From Saccharomonospora sp. CUA-673 (GTDB taxonomy: Bacteria; Actinomycetota; Actinomycetes; Mycobacteriales; Pseudonocardiaceae), in NCBI RefSeq assembly GCF_001942305.1, contig NZ_MKKE01000015.1, positions 1 through 64,000 on the forward strand: DNA of 64,000 nucleotides, in the 5' to 3' direction. This document shows, piece by piece, positions 36,913 through 47,015 of the stretch (positions are counted from its first letter, which is position 1; each line of letters starts with the position of its first letter). A program made the translations under genes and the position numbers. Under the pieces are notes generated by a model, which worked only from the letters and a program-made list of their open reading frames with translations, was not told where the DNA came from and did no database searches.

Positions 36913-38298
36913 CCACAACCGGCGCACCAGCAGCGGCCGGTCCGGGCGACCGCGCGGGGTGTTGACGCGGCTGGCGATCCTGCTGACGGCGGTGCTGCCT
37001 GCGGCGGGCTGCGCGGGCGCGGGCGCGCTCGGCGCGGGCGACCAGACCTTGGTCATCGCGATCGTGTCGAACCCGCAGATGGAGGACGCGGTCGCGCTGT
37101 CGCACCAGTCGAGGCCGAGAACCCGGGCATCGACCTGAAGTTCGTGCAGCTGCCGGAGAACCAGGCACGCGCCAAGATCACCGCATCGGTCGCCAACGAG
37201 GGCGGCGAGTTCGACGCCGTGATGATCAGCAACTACGAGACGCCGCAATGGGCCGAGAACGGCTGGCTCGAGAACCTGCAGCCCTACATCGACGCCGATC
37301 CGAGCTACGACGACGGCGATTTCATCCCGAGCATCAAGGACTCGCTGTCGCACCAGGGCGACATGTACTCGGTGCCGTTCTACGGCGAGTCGTCGTTCCT
37401 GGCCTACCGCGAGGACCTGTTCGCCGAGGCGGGCCTGGAGATGCCGGCCAACCCGACGTGGGAGCAGGTGCAGGAGTTCGCCGCGGAGCTGCACGACCCC
37501 GACAGCGGCGTCTCGGGCATCTGCCTGCGCGGCCTGCCCGGCTGGGGCGAGAGCCTCGCCCCGTTCAACACCGTGGTCAACACCTTCGGCGGCCGCTGGT
37601 ACGACGAGAACTGGAACGCCGAGCTCGATTCGCCGCAGTTCCGGCAGGCGTGGGAGTTCTACGTCGACCTCGTCCGCGAGCACGGCCAGGTCGGCGCCGC
37701 GTCGGCCGGTTTCCAGGAGTGCGGCAATCGCTACGGCCGTGGGCAGGCCGCGATGTGGTACGACGCGACGGTCATGGCCGGCACCAACGAGGACCCGCAG
37801 AGCAGTGAGGTCGTCGGCAAGTCCGGGTACGTTCCCGCGCCGCGCAAGGACACCGACGCCGCGGGCTGGCTGTACACGTGGTCGCTGGCCATCCCGAAGG
37901 TCGCCGACAACAAGCAGGCGTCGTGGGACTTCCTGCGCTGGATGACCGGCAAGGAGTTCGTGCAGACGGTCGGCGAGGAGTTCGGCTGGAACCGGGTCCC
38001 CAGCGGCTGCCGGCTGTCCACATACGACATTCCCGAGTATCGCGAGGCCGCCGAGGCGTACGCACAGCCGACGCTCGACGCGATCAGCGTGGCCGATCAG
38101 GACCACACGATGACCCGGCCCGTGCCGTACGAGGGACTCCAGTTCCTGAGCATCCCCGAGTTCCAGGACCTCGGCACGCGCGTGTCGCAGCAGCTCTCGG
38201 CCGCGATCGCGGGCCAGAAGTCGCCCGACGACGCCTTGCAGCAGGCGCAGGAGTACGCCGAGGTCGTCGGCAGGTCCTATCAGGAGAGTGAGCGATGA
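36905..38298 (+). CDS. Polyol/sugar ABC transporter substrate-binding lipoprotein (frameshifted)
   Basis: A family 1 extracellular solute-binding protein of about 464 residues. The signal peptide ends in a lipobox (VLPAAGCAG). The mature protein shows IAIVSNPQMEDAV, then after a break near 37110 (one added base) FEAENPGIDLKFVQLP, then YGESSFLAYREDLFAEAGLE and PTWEQVQEFAAEL, typical of the family. It overlaps the dehydrogenase stop by 8 bases, so expression is coupled. It should deliver the polyol to the two permeases that follow. Confidence 0.9.
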
Positions 38299-39230
38299 CG
38301 ACCACTCTGCAGCCGGCGCCGGAGCGGCCGGAGAAACCGCCGTCGGAGGTGCGCAGCCGGGAACGTGCCGAGGGCTGGCGCCGGCGCGCGCCGCTGTTGC
38401 CGGCGCTGCTGTTCACGATCGCCGTCACCCAGATCCCGTTCCTGGTCACGGTGTTCAACTCGTTCCAGTCGTGGAACATGGTGCGCCCCGGGTCGCAGCA
38501 CTTCGTCGGGTTCGACAACTACGTCGCGGTCTTCAGCGACTCGGTGTTCCTGCAGGCACTGGTCAACACCGTGCTGTTGACGGTGGTCTGCGTGTTCGTC
38601 GCGATGCTGCTCGGACTGGGCCTGGCGTTGCTGCTGGACCGCTCGTTCCCCGGCCGCGGCGTCGTCCGGACGTTGCTGATCACGCCGTTCCTGATCCTGC
38701 CCGCGGCCGGGGCGCTGCTGTGGAAGACGACGATGTTCGACCCGACCTACGGCCTGCTGAACTGGGCGCTGGGCGTGCAGGTCGACTGGCTGTCGGACTA
38801 TCCGCTCGCCGCCGTGATGGCCCAGATCACCTGGCAGTGGACGCCGTTCATGATGCTGCTGATCCTCGCCGGACTGCAGGCGCAGTCGCGCGAGGTCCTC
38901 GAGGCGGCGCAGGTGGACGGCGCGGGCCGGTGGCGCACGTTCGTGTCGATCACCCTGCCGCAGCTGTCGCGGTACCTGCAGTTGGCGGTGCTGCTGGGCG
39001 CGATCTACATCGTGAACAGCTTCGACGCGATCTACCTGATGACCCAGGGCGGCCCCGGCACGGCGAGCACCAACCTGCCGTTCTACATCTACCAACGGGC
39101 ATTCGAGGGCTTCGACGTCGGACAGTCGTCGGCGATGGGCGTCATCGTGGTGATCATGACGCTGATCGTGGCGACCTTCGCGCTGCGCCTGATGTTCCGC
39201 ACCTTCGACGTCTCCCGCGGGGTGAAGTGA
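38295..39230 (+). CDS. Polyol/sugar ABC transporter permease 1
   Basis: A 311-residue MalF-type permease with six helices after a charged cytoplasmic N-terminus. The EAA loop is LEAAQVDGAGRWRTFVSITLP, followed by YIVNSFDAIYLMTQGGPG, a motif typical of sugar and polyol importers. The ATG overlaps the binding-protein stop by four bases (ATGA). It partners the permease encoded next. Confidence 0.93.
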   Translation: MTTTLQPAPERPEKPPSEVRSRERAEGWRRRAPLLPALLFTIAVTQIPFLVTVFNSFQSWNMVRPGSQHFVGFDNYVAVFSDSVFLQALVNTVLLTVVCVFVAMLLGLGLALLLDRSFPGRGVVRTLLITPFLILPAAGALLWKTTMFDPTYGLLNWALGVQVDWLSDYPLAAVMAQITWQWTPFMMLLILAGLQAQSREVLEAAQVDGAGRWRTFVSITLPQLSRYLQLAVLLGAIYIVNSFDAIYLMTQGGPGTASTNLPFYIYQRAFEGFDVGQSSAMGVIVVIMTLIVATFALRLMFRTFDVSRGVK

Positions 39231-39232
39231 CG

Positions 39233-40126
39233 ATGGTGTCCACAGTGTCCCAAGACTCCAGGTCCCGCGGCTCCGCGGCGAAGTCCTCCACGGCAAGGTC
39301 CCGAGGCTCCGCCGCGCACCGGCTCGGCCGCGGCGCGCTGACCGCGGTGACGTGGGTGCTCGCGCTGCTGTTCGTGTTCCCGGTGATCTGGATGGTCGTC
39401 ACCTCGTTCAAGCACGAGGTGGACGCGGCGACCGATCCGCCGACGTTCGCGTTCACGCCGACGCTCGACCAGTTCACGACGATCCTCGACCGCGGATTCC
39501 TGCCGTACCTGGCGAACTCGGCGTTCGTGACCGTGTCCTCGACGCTGCTGGTGCTGCTGCTCGGCATCCCCGCGGCGTACGCGCTGTCGCTCGCACCGAT
39601 CAAGCAGACGGCCAACGCGCTCGGCTTCTTCCTGTCCACGAAGATGCTCCCGGTGGTCGCGGCGATCATCCCGCTGTACGTGATCTCGCAGAACTTCCGG
39701 ATGCTGGACAACGTCTGGGCGCTCATCGTGCTGTACGCGGGCATGAACATGCCGCTCGCGGTGTGGATGATGCGTTCGTTCTTCCTCGAGGTGCCACGGG
39801 AGATGATCGAGGCGGCACGCGTGGACGGCGCGAGCCTGCCGACGTTGCTGTACCGCGTGATCCTGCCCGTCGTGGCGCCCGGTATCGCGGCGACGGCGTT
39901 GATCTGCGTGATCTTCTCGTGGACCGAGTTCTTCTACGCGGTGAACCTGACCGCGGCCCAGGCCGGCACGGTGCCGGTCTTCCTCGTCGGCTTCATCACG
40001 AGCGAGGGCCTGTTCTGGGCGCAGCTGTCGGCGGCCGCGCTGCTGGCCTCGCTGCCCGTGATGATCATCGGCTGGTTCGCGCAGAACCACCTGGTACGCG
40101 GCCTTTCCATGGGCGCTGTCAAGTAA
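39233..40126 (+). CDS. Polyol/sugar ABC transporter permease 2
   Basis: A 297-residue MalG-type permease. Six helices follow a Ser/Arg/Ala-rich N-terminus that contains an internal duplication (SRSRGSAAKSS, then ARSRGSAAHR). The EAA loop reads IEAARVDGASLPTLLYRVIL, preceded by MPLAVWMMRSFFLEVP. ATG 39233 lies two bases after the preceding stop. Together with permease 1 it should form the import channel. Confidence 0.92.
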   Translation: MVSTVSQDSRSRGSAAKSSTARSRGSAAHRLGRGALTAVTWVLALLFVFPVIWMVVTSFKHEVDAATDPPTFAFTPTLDQFTTILDRGFLPYLANSAFVTVSSTLLVLLLGIPAAYALSLAPIKQTANALGFFLSTKMLPVVAAIIPLYVISQNFRMLDNVWALIVLYAGMNMPLAVWMMRSFFLEVPREMIEAARVDGASLPTLLYRVILPVVAPGIAATALICVIFSWTEFFYAVNLTAAQAGTVPVFLVGFITSEGLFWAQLSAAALLASLPVMIIGWFAQNHLVRGLSMGAVK

Positions 40127-40137
40127 AGGAGTTACCG

Positions 40138-41214
40138 ATGGCGCAAGTGCAGTACGCCGGCGCATCCCGGATCTACCCGGGTGCCAACGCCGTCCGTGCC
40201 GTGGACGGGCTCGACCTGTGCGTCGGCGACGGCGAGTTCCTCGTCCTCGTCGGGCCGTCCGGATCGGGCAAGTCGACGGCGCTGCGGATGGCCGCGGGTC
40301 TCGAGGACGTCGACGAGGGCACGATCTCGATCGGCGACCGCGACGTCACGCACCTTCCGCCGAAGGACCGCGACATCGCGATGGTGTTCCAGTCGTACGC
40401 GCTCTACCCGCACATGAGCGTGCGGGAGAACATGGCGTTCTCGCTGAAACTCCGCGGTGTGTCCAATGCGGACATCAAGGTCAAGGTGGACGAGGCGGCC
40501 GAGCTGCTCGACCTGACCAAGTACCTCGACCGCAAGCCGAAGGCGCTGTCCGGCGGTCAGCGACAGCGCGTGGCCATGGGCAGGGCGATCGTGCGCGAGC
40601 CCGCCGTGTTCCTGATGGACGAGCCGCTGTCGAACCTCGACGCCAAACTGCGCGTCGAGACGCGCGCGAACATCGCCGCCCTGCAGCAACGCCTGGCCAC
40701 GACCACCATCTACGTCACGCACGACCAGGTCGAGGCCATGACGATGGGCGACCGGGTCGCCGTGCTGCGCGACGGCCTGCTCCAGCAGTGCGCCGCGCCC
40801 CGCGAGCTCTACGACACCCCTGCCAACGTGTTCGTCGCCGGGTTCATCGGCTCGCCCGCGATGAACCTGCTGACGGTCGGCGTGGACGGCGGCACCGTCA
40901 AGCTCGGCGGCCTGAGCTTCGGCCTGCCCGTGCGCACCGACCTCGCCGAGGTGACGGTGGGCGTTCGGCCCGAGTCGTTGACACTGGTGGGCGCCGGCGA
41001 CGACGGTTTCGACCTGCGGGTCGAGCTCGTCGAGGAGCTCGGGGCCGACGCCTACGTGCACGGGGCGCTCGAGGGGCAGCCGGACCGCGTGGTCGTGCGC
41101 GCCGACGGCCGAACCCCACCCCGTTTGGGCGAGACGGTTCGGGTCGCGTTGCGCGACACTGGGGAGGTACACGCCTTCGACCCGGCGTCCGGACAACGGT
41201 TGTCCGGACAGTGA
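40138..41214 (+). CDS. MalK/UgpC-type ABC transporter ATPase
   Basis: A 358-residue ATPase: Walker A VLVGPSGSGKSTALRM, Q-loop MVFQSYALYPHMSVREN, signature LSGGQRQRVAMGRAIVREP, Walker B VFLMDEPLSNLDA, switch IYVTHDQVEAMTMGD. The C-terminal ~120 residues are the TOBE/OB regulatory domain typical of carbohydrate importers (VGVRPESLTLV). The ATG follows AAAGGAG. Such ATPases are sometimes shared between several sugar transporters. Confidence 0.95.
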   Translation: MAQVQYAGASRIYPGANAVRAVDGLDLCVGDGEFLVLVGPSGSGKSTALRMAAGLEDVDEGTISIGDRDVTHLPPKDRDIAMVFQSYALYPHMSVRENMAFSLKLRGVSNADIKVKVDEAAELLDLTKYLDRKPKALSGGQRQRVAMGRAIVREPAVFLMDEPLSNLDAKLRVETRANIAALQQRLATTTIYVTHDQVEAMTMGDRVAVLRDGLLQQCAAPRELYDTPANVFVAGFIGSPAMNLLTVGVDGGTVKLGGLSFGLPVRTDLAEVTVGVRPESLTLVGAGDDGFDLRVELVEELGADAYVHGALEGQPDRVVVRADGRTPPRLGETVRVALRDTGEVHAFDPASGQRLSGQ

Positions 41215-41256
41215 GCACGGGGTCGGCGGCCGCGAGCAGAAGGGACGTCTGACACC

Positions 41257-42653
41257 GTGAGCGAGCTGGTAGCGGGGGTGGACTCGTCCACCCAGTCCAC
41301 CAAGGTCGTCGTCATCGATGCCGCCACCGGTGATGTGGTGCGCACCGGGCAGGCGGCGCATCCCGACGCCACCGAGGTGGATCCGGCCGAGTGGTGGCGC
41401 GCGCTGCGCACCGCGGGCGACGGACTGCTCGACGACGTCCGCGCGGTCGCGGTCGCCGGTCAGCAGCACGGCATGGTGACCATCGACGACGACGGCGAGG
41501 TCGTGCGCGATGCGCTGCTGTGGAACGACGTCCGCTCAGCGCCCGCGGCCGAGGAGCTCGTCGACGAACTGGGCGGCGGGCAGGCGTGGGCCGACGCGGT
41601 CGGCTCGGTGCCGCTGGCCAGCTTCACCGTGACGAAGCTGCGGTGGCTGGCCGAGCACGAACCGGCAGCGGCCGAACGCGTCCGCCGCGTGCTGCTGCCG
41701 CACGACTGGTTGACGTGGCAGCTGCTCGGCGCCACCGGTGAGCCCACGACCGACCGCGGCGACGCCTCCGGCACCGGCTACTACTCGCCGGCCGAGGGTC
41801 GGTACCGTCCGGATCTGCTGGTGCACGCGTTCGGCAGGGAACTGGAACTGCCGCGGGTGCTCGGCCCCGCCGAACCCGCCGGGTACACCGCCGACGGGGT
41901 GCTCGTCGCCGCGGGCACGGGTGACAACATGGCCGCCGGATTGGCCCTCGAGCTCGCCGACGGCGACGTCGCGGTGTCGCTGGGCACCAGCGGAACCGTG
42001 TTCGGCGTGGCCGACAAGCCGGTCGCCGACGGCACGGGCGTCGTCGCCGGCTTCGCCGACGCGACCGGACGTTTCCTGCCCCTGGCGTGCACGCTCAACG
42101 CCGCGCGGGTACTGACCGCGACGGCGACGATGCTGGGCACGGACCTCGAGGGACTCGACGCGTTGGCGTTGTCGGCCGAGCCGGGTGCCGACGGGGTGAC
42201 GCTACTGCCCTATCTGGACGGTGAGCGGACGCCGAACCTGCCGGACGCCACCGGATCGTTGGTGGGCCTGCGCCGGGCGAACATGACGCCGGCGAACATC
42301 GCGCGCGCCGCCGTCGAGGGCATGCTGTGCGGCCTGGCGGCGGGCCTCGATGCGCTGCGGGAACACGGCGTTCCGGTGCGGCGCGTGCTGCTGACGGGCG
42401 GCGCGTCCCGGTCGGAGGCCGTGCGCGCCGTCGCCCCGGCCGTCTTCGGCGTGCCGGTCGTGGTGCCGCCCGAGATGGAGCACGTGGCGGTCGGCGCGGC
42501 GCGGCAGGCCGCGTGGGCGCTCGGCGGGCAGGCGGAACCGCCGAGCTGGCGCGCCACCGACGACGGCACGGAACGCGTCCCCACCGACGCCACCTGGCCG
42601 CGGGCGCCGCCGTCAACGACGCCCACCGCGAGGCGAGAAACCGCCTCCACTAA
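41257..42653 (+). CDS. xylB: Xylulokinase-type FGGY carbohydrate kinase (frameshifted near its end)
   Basis: An ATP-dependent sugar kinase of about 465 residues. N-terminal [18 protein letters not shown] is the phosphate 1 motif; [11 protein letters not shown] and LWNDVRS are xylulokinase-typical; [14 protein letters not shown] and [15 protein letters not shown] form the C-terminal nucleotide site. The product of the neighbouring dehydrogenase, probably xylulose, is the expected substrate, giving xylulose 5-phosphate. Near 42594 one base is missing; with it restored the protein ends [19 protein letters not shown] at 42653. Without it the frame reads on into repeat array 4, which is an artefact. 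Confidence 0.92.
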
Positions 42654-42770
42654 CGCCGTGTCAGCACCCCACGTCGCCGTGTCAGCACCCCACGTCGCCG
42701 TGTCAGTATTCCGCGTCGCCGCTTTGTGCCAACACGGCGTCGTGGATCGCCAACACGGCGCGCGCGTTAC
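42654..42770. repeat. 21-bp repeat array 4, three reverse and two forward units
   Basis: CGTGT cores at 42657, 42678 and 42699 (reverse), ACACG at 42732 and 42753 (forward), all in 21-base steps within each half. The first unit begins directly after the true xylB stop codon (TAA, 42651-42653). The centre (GCGTCGCCGCTTTGTGCC) is shared with array 5. Confidence 0.95.
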
Positions 42771-42793
42771 ACCGGAATAGTCCTATTTGAACG

Positions 42794-42833
42794 GTTCTGC
42801 CCGGCACGCGGCACGTCGCGTGCCGGGCAGAAC
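42794..42833 (+). terminator. 17-bp perfect hairpin after the polyol operon
   Basis: GTTCTGCCCGGCACGCG pairs with CGCGTGCCGGGCAGAAC across a 6-base loop. It follows repeat array 4 and precedes the ltrA start at 42893, so it is the probable operon terminator. Confidence 0.75.
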
Positions 42834-42892
42834 GTCCTTGTCCATGCTTAGAATCCCGCGCGGCATGGTCGACGTTCTCGGGAGGACTCGTC

Positions 42893-44064
42893 GTGAACTC
42901 GCAGGTGGTACGGCCCCGCTTACTGCGGCCCGAGGGGCGCGAACGGTCGGAGGTCGCTCCGATCGAGCTGTTCTTCGACCTGGTGTACGTCTTCGCGATC
43001 ATCCAGGTCTCGCACACCCTCCTGGACCACCTGACGTGGCTCGGCTTCGTCGAGTTCGCCGTGCTGTTCGGCGCGGTGTGGTGGGCGTGGAACTACTCGG
43101 CGTGGGCGATGAACTGGCTCGACCCGCGCAGCGGTCTCGTCCGGGTCCTCAACGGACTGCTCATGCTCGCCTCGCTGGGTATGGCGCTGGCCCTGCCGCA
43201 CGCGTTCACCGAGGACGGACTGTTGTTCGCCGCCTGCTACGTCGCCGCGCAGGTCGGCAGGGCGGCATTCATGGCGGTCGCGATGCGCGGGCACGTGCTC
43301 GCGAAGAACTACACGAACCTGCTCGCGTGGAGTTCGTCCGCGGGCGTGCTCTTCCTCGCCGGTGCGTTCCTGGACACGGTGCCGCGGCTGATCGTCTGGG
43401 CGATCGCGTTGCTGATCGACGTCTCGGGGCCGCGGTTCGACTTCCGCTTCCCCGGGCTCGGATCCGCACCCATGCACACGTGGCGACCGACGCGGAACAT
43501 CTCGCCGAGCGCAACCGGCTGGTGTTCATCATCGCGCTCGGCGAGTCGATCCTCATCATGGGCAACACGCTGTACGGCATGGAGGAGATCACGGTCCGCG
43601 CCGTGCTCGCCTCGCTGTTCGGGTTCGTGGGCCTGTTCGTCATGTGGTGGGCGTACTTTGCGCTCGCCGGCCACGACACGCAGGCCAGCCACGGCGACGA
43701 GAGCACCAGCGCGCTGCGGTCGGCGTTCGCGTACGCCCACGCGCTGATGGTCGCGGGCGCGATCGTCGTCGCAGTGTCGATCGAGCTGCGGATCAGCCAC
43801 GACCACACCGACGCCCCGTTGGTGCTGACGACGGTCGGCGGCCCGCTGATCTACCTGGCAGGAAACATTCTGTTCCTGCGGTCCCGTACCGGCGCGGTGG
43901 CCCGCGAACGGTATCTGGCCGCGGCGGCCCTGCTGGTCATCGGCGTGGTCGGACTGGTGTTCGGACATGCGCTGCCGCCGATCGCGGTCGGACTCGCCGT
44001 GGTCGTCGTGATGTCCACATTGGCCGTCGTCACGCAGCTGCGGTCGAAACGGGCACTCCACTAA
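42893..44064 (+). CDS. Low-temperature-requirement A (LtrA) family membrane protein (frameshifted)
   Basis: A polytopic membrane protein of about 390 residues with around ten helices. LtrA hallmarks: EVAPIELFFDLVYVFAIIQV near the start, AVWWAWNYSAWAMNWLDP, and after a break near 43466 HLAERNRLVFIIALGESILI, the most conserved LtrA segment. One added base joins the halves. The family was named for low-temperature growth in Listeria; its biochemical role is unknown. GTG 42893 follows GGGAGGACTC. It ends tail to tail with the glycerate kinase gene, with repeat array 5 between. Confidence 0.88.
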
Positions 44065-44065
44065 C

Positions 44066-44133
44066 GCCTGTCAGCATTCCGCGTCGCCGCTTTGTGCCGA
44101 CACGGCGTCGTGGATTGCTGACACGGCGGGCGT
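44066..44133. repeat. 21-bp repeat array 5, one reverse and two forward units
   Basis: A degenerate reverse unit (CCTGTCAGCATTCC) starts right after the ltrA stop; forward ACACG cores follow at 44100 and 44121. It fills the gap between the convergent ltrA and glycerate kinase genes and shares its centre with array 4, suggesting the two are related by duplication or conversion. Confidence 0.9.
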
Positions 44134-44138
44134 GTGGG

Positions 44139-45313
44139 TCAGGCGCACAGAGAGCTGCCGACCAGGATCAGCCGGAGGGTGCGCTCCGTGGCGTCGGTGA
44201 CCAGCTTCTCCGCGGTCTCCATGGCCTCGCTCAGCGCGACCGGAGCCGACAGGATGCCGGTGTAGGCGTCGATGCCGGCCTCGTGTGTGGCCCGCGCGCC
44301 GCGGCCGATCGTGCCGGCCAGCGCGATCACCGGCTTGCCGCGCAGCTTCGCCCTGCGGGCGACCTCGGCGGGGATCTTGCCGTTGGGGGTCTGGAAGTCG
44401 ATCGCGCCCTCGGCCGTCAGCACCAGGTCGCGCCGGCGAGCTTGCTGTCGAGGTCGACGTGGTCGAGCAGCACGTCGAAACGGGGCAGCAGCCGCGCGCC
44501 CAGCACGCCGGCCAGGCCCGCGCCGAGACCGCCGGACGCGCCGGTGCCCGGAGCGGTGCGCACATCGCGGTCGCAGCGGTACTCGATCAGCTTGGCCCAC
44601 TGGGTCAGGCCCTTCTCCAGCAGACCGACCTGCTCCTCGGTCGCGCCCTTCTGCGGGCCGAAGATGCGCGCGACGCCGTTGTCGCCGGTCAGCACGTTGT
44701 GCTGGTTGCAGGCGACGAGGATCTCGGTCTCGGCCAGCCGCGGGTCCACACCGGACACATCGAGGTCGATCGCGTCGGCGAGCGCGTAGCCGCCGTCGGC
44801 GACCTGCTCGCCGTCCGGGCCGAGCACCCGGGCGCCGAGGGCGCGCAGCGCACCCGCACCGCCGTCGGACGTGCCGGAGTCGCCGCAGCCGACGAGGATC
44901 CGGCGGCACCCGGCGTCGAGGGCGGCCGTGATCAGCTCGCCGACACCGTAGGTCGTCGTGTAACCGGGGTCGCGCTCGTCGTTCGGGACCAGGCGCAGGC
45001 CGGCGGCCGCGGCCATCTCGACGAATGCCGTGCGCGGCGCGTCGGCCGGTCCGCCCAGCACGGCGAAATGCGACTCGACGGGGCGGCCGACCGGACCGGT
45101 CACCGTCGCCGGGACGATCTCGCCGTCCGTCGCCGCCGCGAGGGTCTTCGCGGAGCCTTCACCACCGTCGACGAGCGGAACCGTGTCGACGTGCGCGCCC
45201 GGCAGCACGCGACGGATGCCCGCGGCCATGGCCGCCGCGACCGACTCGGCGTCCAGCGACTCCTTGAAGCCGCTCGGAGCGATGACGAAACGCATCGGAA
45301 TGGTCGTGGTCAT
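44139..45313 (-). CDS. Glycerate kinase, GckA/GarK family (frameshifted)
   Basis: A kinase of about 390 residues of family PF02595. N-terminal FVIAPSGFKESLDAESVAAA, then VPLVDGGEGSAKTLAAA, GCGDSGTSDGGAGALRALG and the family stretch ILVACNQHNVLTGDNGVA are all visible. Near 44431 the frame changes (SKLAGA/DLVLTAEGAIDF), repaired by one base; the C-terminus then reads GKPVIALAGTIGRGA. It converts glycerate to phosphoglycerate. ATG 45313 follows AGAAGGAGACACC. The SLC13-type transporter gene lies 17 bases upstream, so uptake and phosphorylation of glycerate or a related acid are probably linked. Confidence 0.9.
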
Positions 45314-45330
45314 GGTGGTGTCTCCTTCTC

Positions 45331-46674
45331 TCAGTGGGCCTGCAGCGACAGGCCCATGGCCGGCCAGACGGCCAGCGCGAATGCCAGGACGAGGGCGACC
45401 GTGAGCGGACCGAGGAACGCGGAGATCCGCAGCAGGTCGGACTTGCGGTAGGTCGGGGCGTCGGTGACGGCGGCGAACATGGCCACCGGCTTCGCCGACG
45501 ACGGCAGGGTGTGGCAGAAGCCCGCGGCCACCGTGGACGCGAACGCGACGGCGACGGGGTTGAGCCCTGCGGCCATCGCCAGCGGGATCAGCAGCGGGAT
45601 CAGCACCGACGAGCGCGCCGAACGCGACTGCAGCACCAGGTGCGCGGCGGCGCTGACGATGACGACCACCACGAGGAACGCGGCCGCGCCGTTCATGCCG
45701 GACAGCAGCGACTGGCCCAGCCACTCCGCCGCACCGGACGTCGTGAGCGCCATGCCGAGCACCGCGGTCGTCACCATGAACAGCAGCAGCGACCACGGCA
45801 CGGTCGACAGCGCCTTCGGCAGGGCGGTGAGTCCGAATCCGGGGGCGGTCGTGACGATCGCGCCGAAGAGCGCGACGAGCGCCGGCGACATGCCGTGCCA
45901 CGCCTCGGTGCACCACAGCGTGATGACGAACGCCAGGACCGTCACCGCGCGCAGCTGCTCCGACGTCAGCGGGGCGCGGGCGTCGATGCCGGTGTGCTCG
46001 GCGAGGCGGTCGACGTCGAGGACGATCCGCTCACGGCGGTCGGCCCGACGCGTCATCACCAGCAGCACGATCTCGGCCGCGAGGTGCGAGCTGACCACCG
46101 CGAACGGGAAGCCGAGCATCAGCCACTGCGCGTACCCGATGCCGCTGCCCGTGCTCTGCTCGAGCAGCTGGCTGGTGATCAGGTGGGCGCCCGCGCCGGT
46201 GATCGTCGCGGCCGCCGACAGCAGGATCACCGTCGGGAACAGCAGCGCGAACGCGCGGACCACCGCGGGCCGGTCGGCCAGGGTGGCCGCCAGTGCCAGG
46301 AAGATCGGCAGCGCCAGCGCGGCCCGGCCCGACGTCGCGGGGATCGCCAGCGCACTGACGACGAGCGCCGCGGTGAGCAGGTGCGCCAGGCCGCGGACCG
46401 AGGTGGCCTTGCTGCACAGGATGATCGCGAACCGCGTCGGCAGGCCCGTCCTCGTGAGCCCGGCCGCGAGGATGAACGCGGCGATCAGCAGCCAGATGGT
46501 TTCGGAGCCGAGTGCGCCGAACAGCTCCTCCGACGGGACGATCCCGCCGAAAACGAGCACGGCGGCAGCGGAAAGCCCGACGAACGTGTCGTCCAGCTTT
46601 CCCGTCATCCACGCGATGACCGCGACACCGAACACCGCGAGGGTGAACACGCCGCTGCCTGTCAACTCGACCAT
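45331..46674 (-). CDS. SLC13/DASS-family anion transporter
   Basis: A 447-residue transporter with about eleven helices. Typical features are LGSETIWLLIAAFILAAGL in the first half and, in the second, SARSSVLIPLLIPLAMAAGL followed by TVAAGFCHTLPSSAKPVAMF, the conserved Ser/Pro-rich re-entrant loops that bind anion and sodium. Family members import dicarboxylates, sulfate or similar anions; cotranscription with glycerate kinase suggests glycerate or a related hydroxy acid here. ATG 46674 is the natural start. Confidence 0.87.
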   Translation of the reverse strand: MVELTGSGVFTLAVFGVAVIAWMTGKLDDTFVGLSAAAVLVFGGIVPSEELFGALGSETIWLLIAAFILAAGLTRTGLPTRFAIILCSKATSVRGLAHLLTAALVVSALAIPATSGRAALALPIFLALAATLADRPAVVRAFALLFPTVILLSAAATITGAGAHLITSQLLEQSTGSGIGYAQWLMLGFPFAVVSSHLAAEIVLLVMTRRADRRERIVLDVDRLAEHTGIDARAPLTSEQLRAVTVLAFVITLWCTEAWHGMSPALVALFGAIVTTAPGFGLTALPKALSTVPWSLLLFMVTTAVLGMALTTSGAAEWLGQSLLSGMNGAAAFLVVVVIVSAAAHLVLQSRSARSSVLIPLLIPLAMAAGLNPVAVAFASTVAAGFCHTLPSSAKPVAMFAAVTDAPTYRKSDLLRISAFLGPLTVALVLAFALAVWPAMGLSLQAH

Positions 46675-46885
46675 GACAACAAGCTTGTGGCCCGGCGCTG
46701 AATCGTCGGTGAAGCTGTCGTGAAAGGGCCTTCATCTTCGCGGAGGTCGCGGAGCGGCCGCTTCGAGTAGCGGCTCAGAACGCTGTGACCTGCGATTTTC
46801 GGTGCCGTGGCGGCGCCGTCAACCGCAGCCTACGCCAAGTGGGTGGCCCGCGCGAGGGGTCGCCGAAAAGTTTCGGAAACACGAA

Positions 46886-46911
46886 AGCCCGGGCCGCTCG
46901 GGGCCCGGGCT
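46886..46911 (-). terminator. Bidirectional hairpin terminator
   Basis: AGCCCGGGCC and GGCCCGGGCT form a 10-bp perfect stem with a 6-base loop; read on the minus strand it runs into TTTCGTGTTTCC. It closes the transcription unit of the small gene at 47016-47123. The whole 46675-47015 gap otherwise holds only this, the hairpin at 46945-46985 and one copy of a 14-bp motif (TGACCTGCGATTTT, 46786-46799). Confidence 0.75.
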
Positions 46912-46944
46912 CGATGGGTTTCTCTGTGGCTCTGTGGCTTTGGT

Positions 46945-46985
46945 CAGGTCCGGTGTTCGACCGCGGCGTGTGAACGCCGGACCTG
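46945..46985 (-). other. Imperfect long hairpin downstream of the small gene
   Basis: CAGGTCCGG (46945-46953) pairs with CCGGACCTG (46977-46985), and inside it GTTC with GAAC. With the terminator at 46886 it makes the 3' end of the small-gene transcript highly structured. A tandem TCTGTGGC lies just left of it (46922-46938). Confidence 0.5.
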
Positions 46986-47015
46986 CCAGCAAGGGAATGC
47001 CGTGATGCCGGCGTG

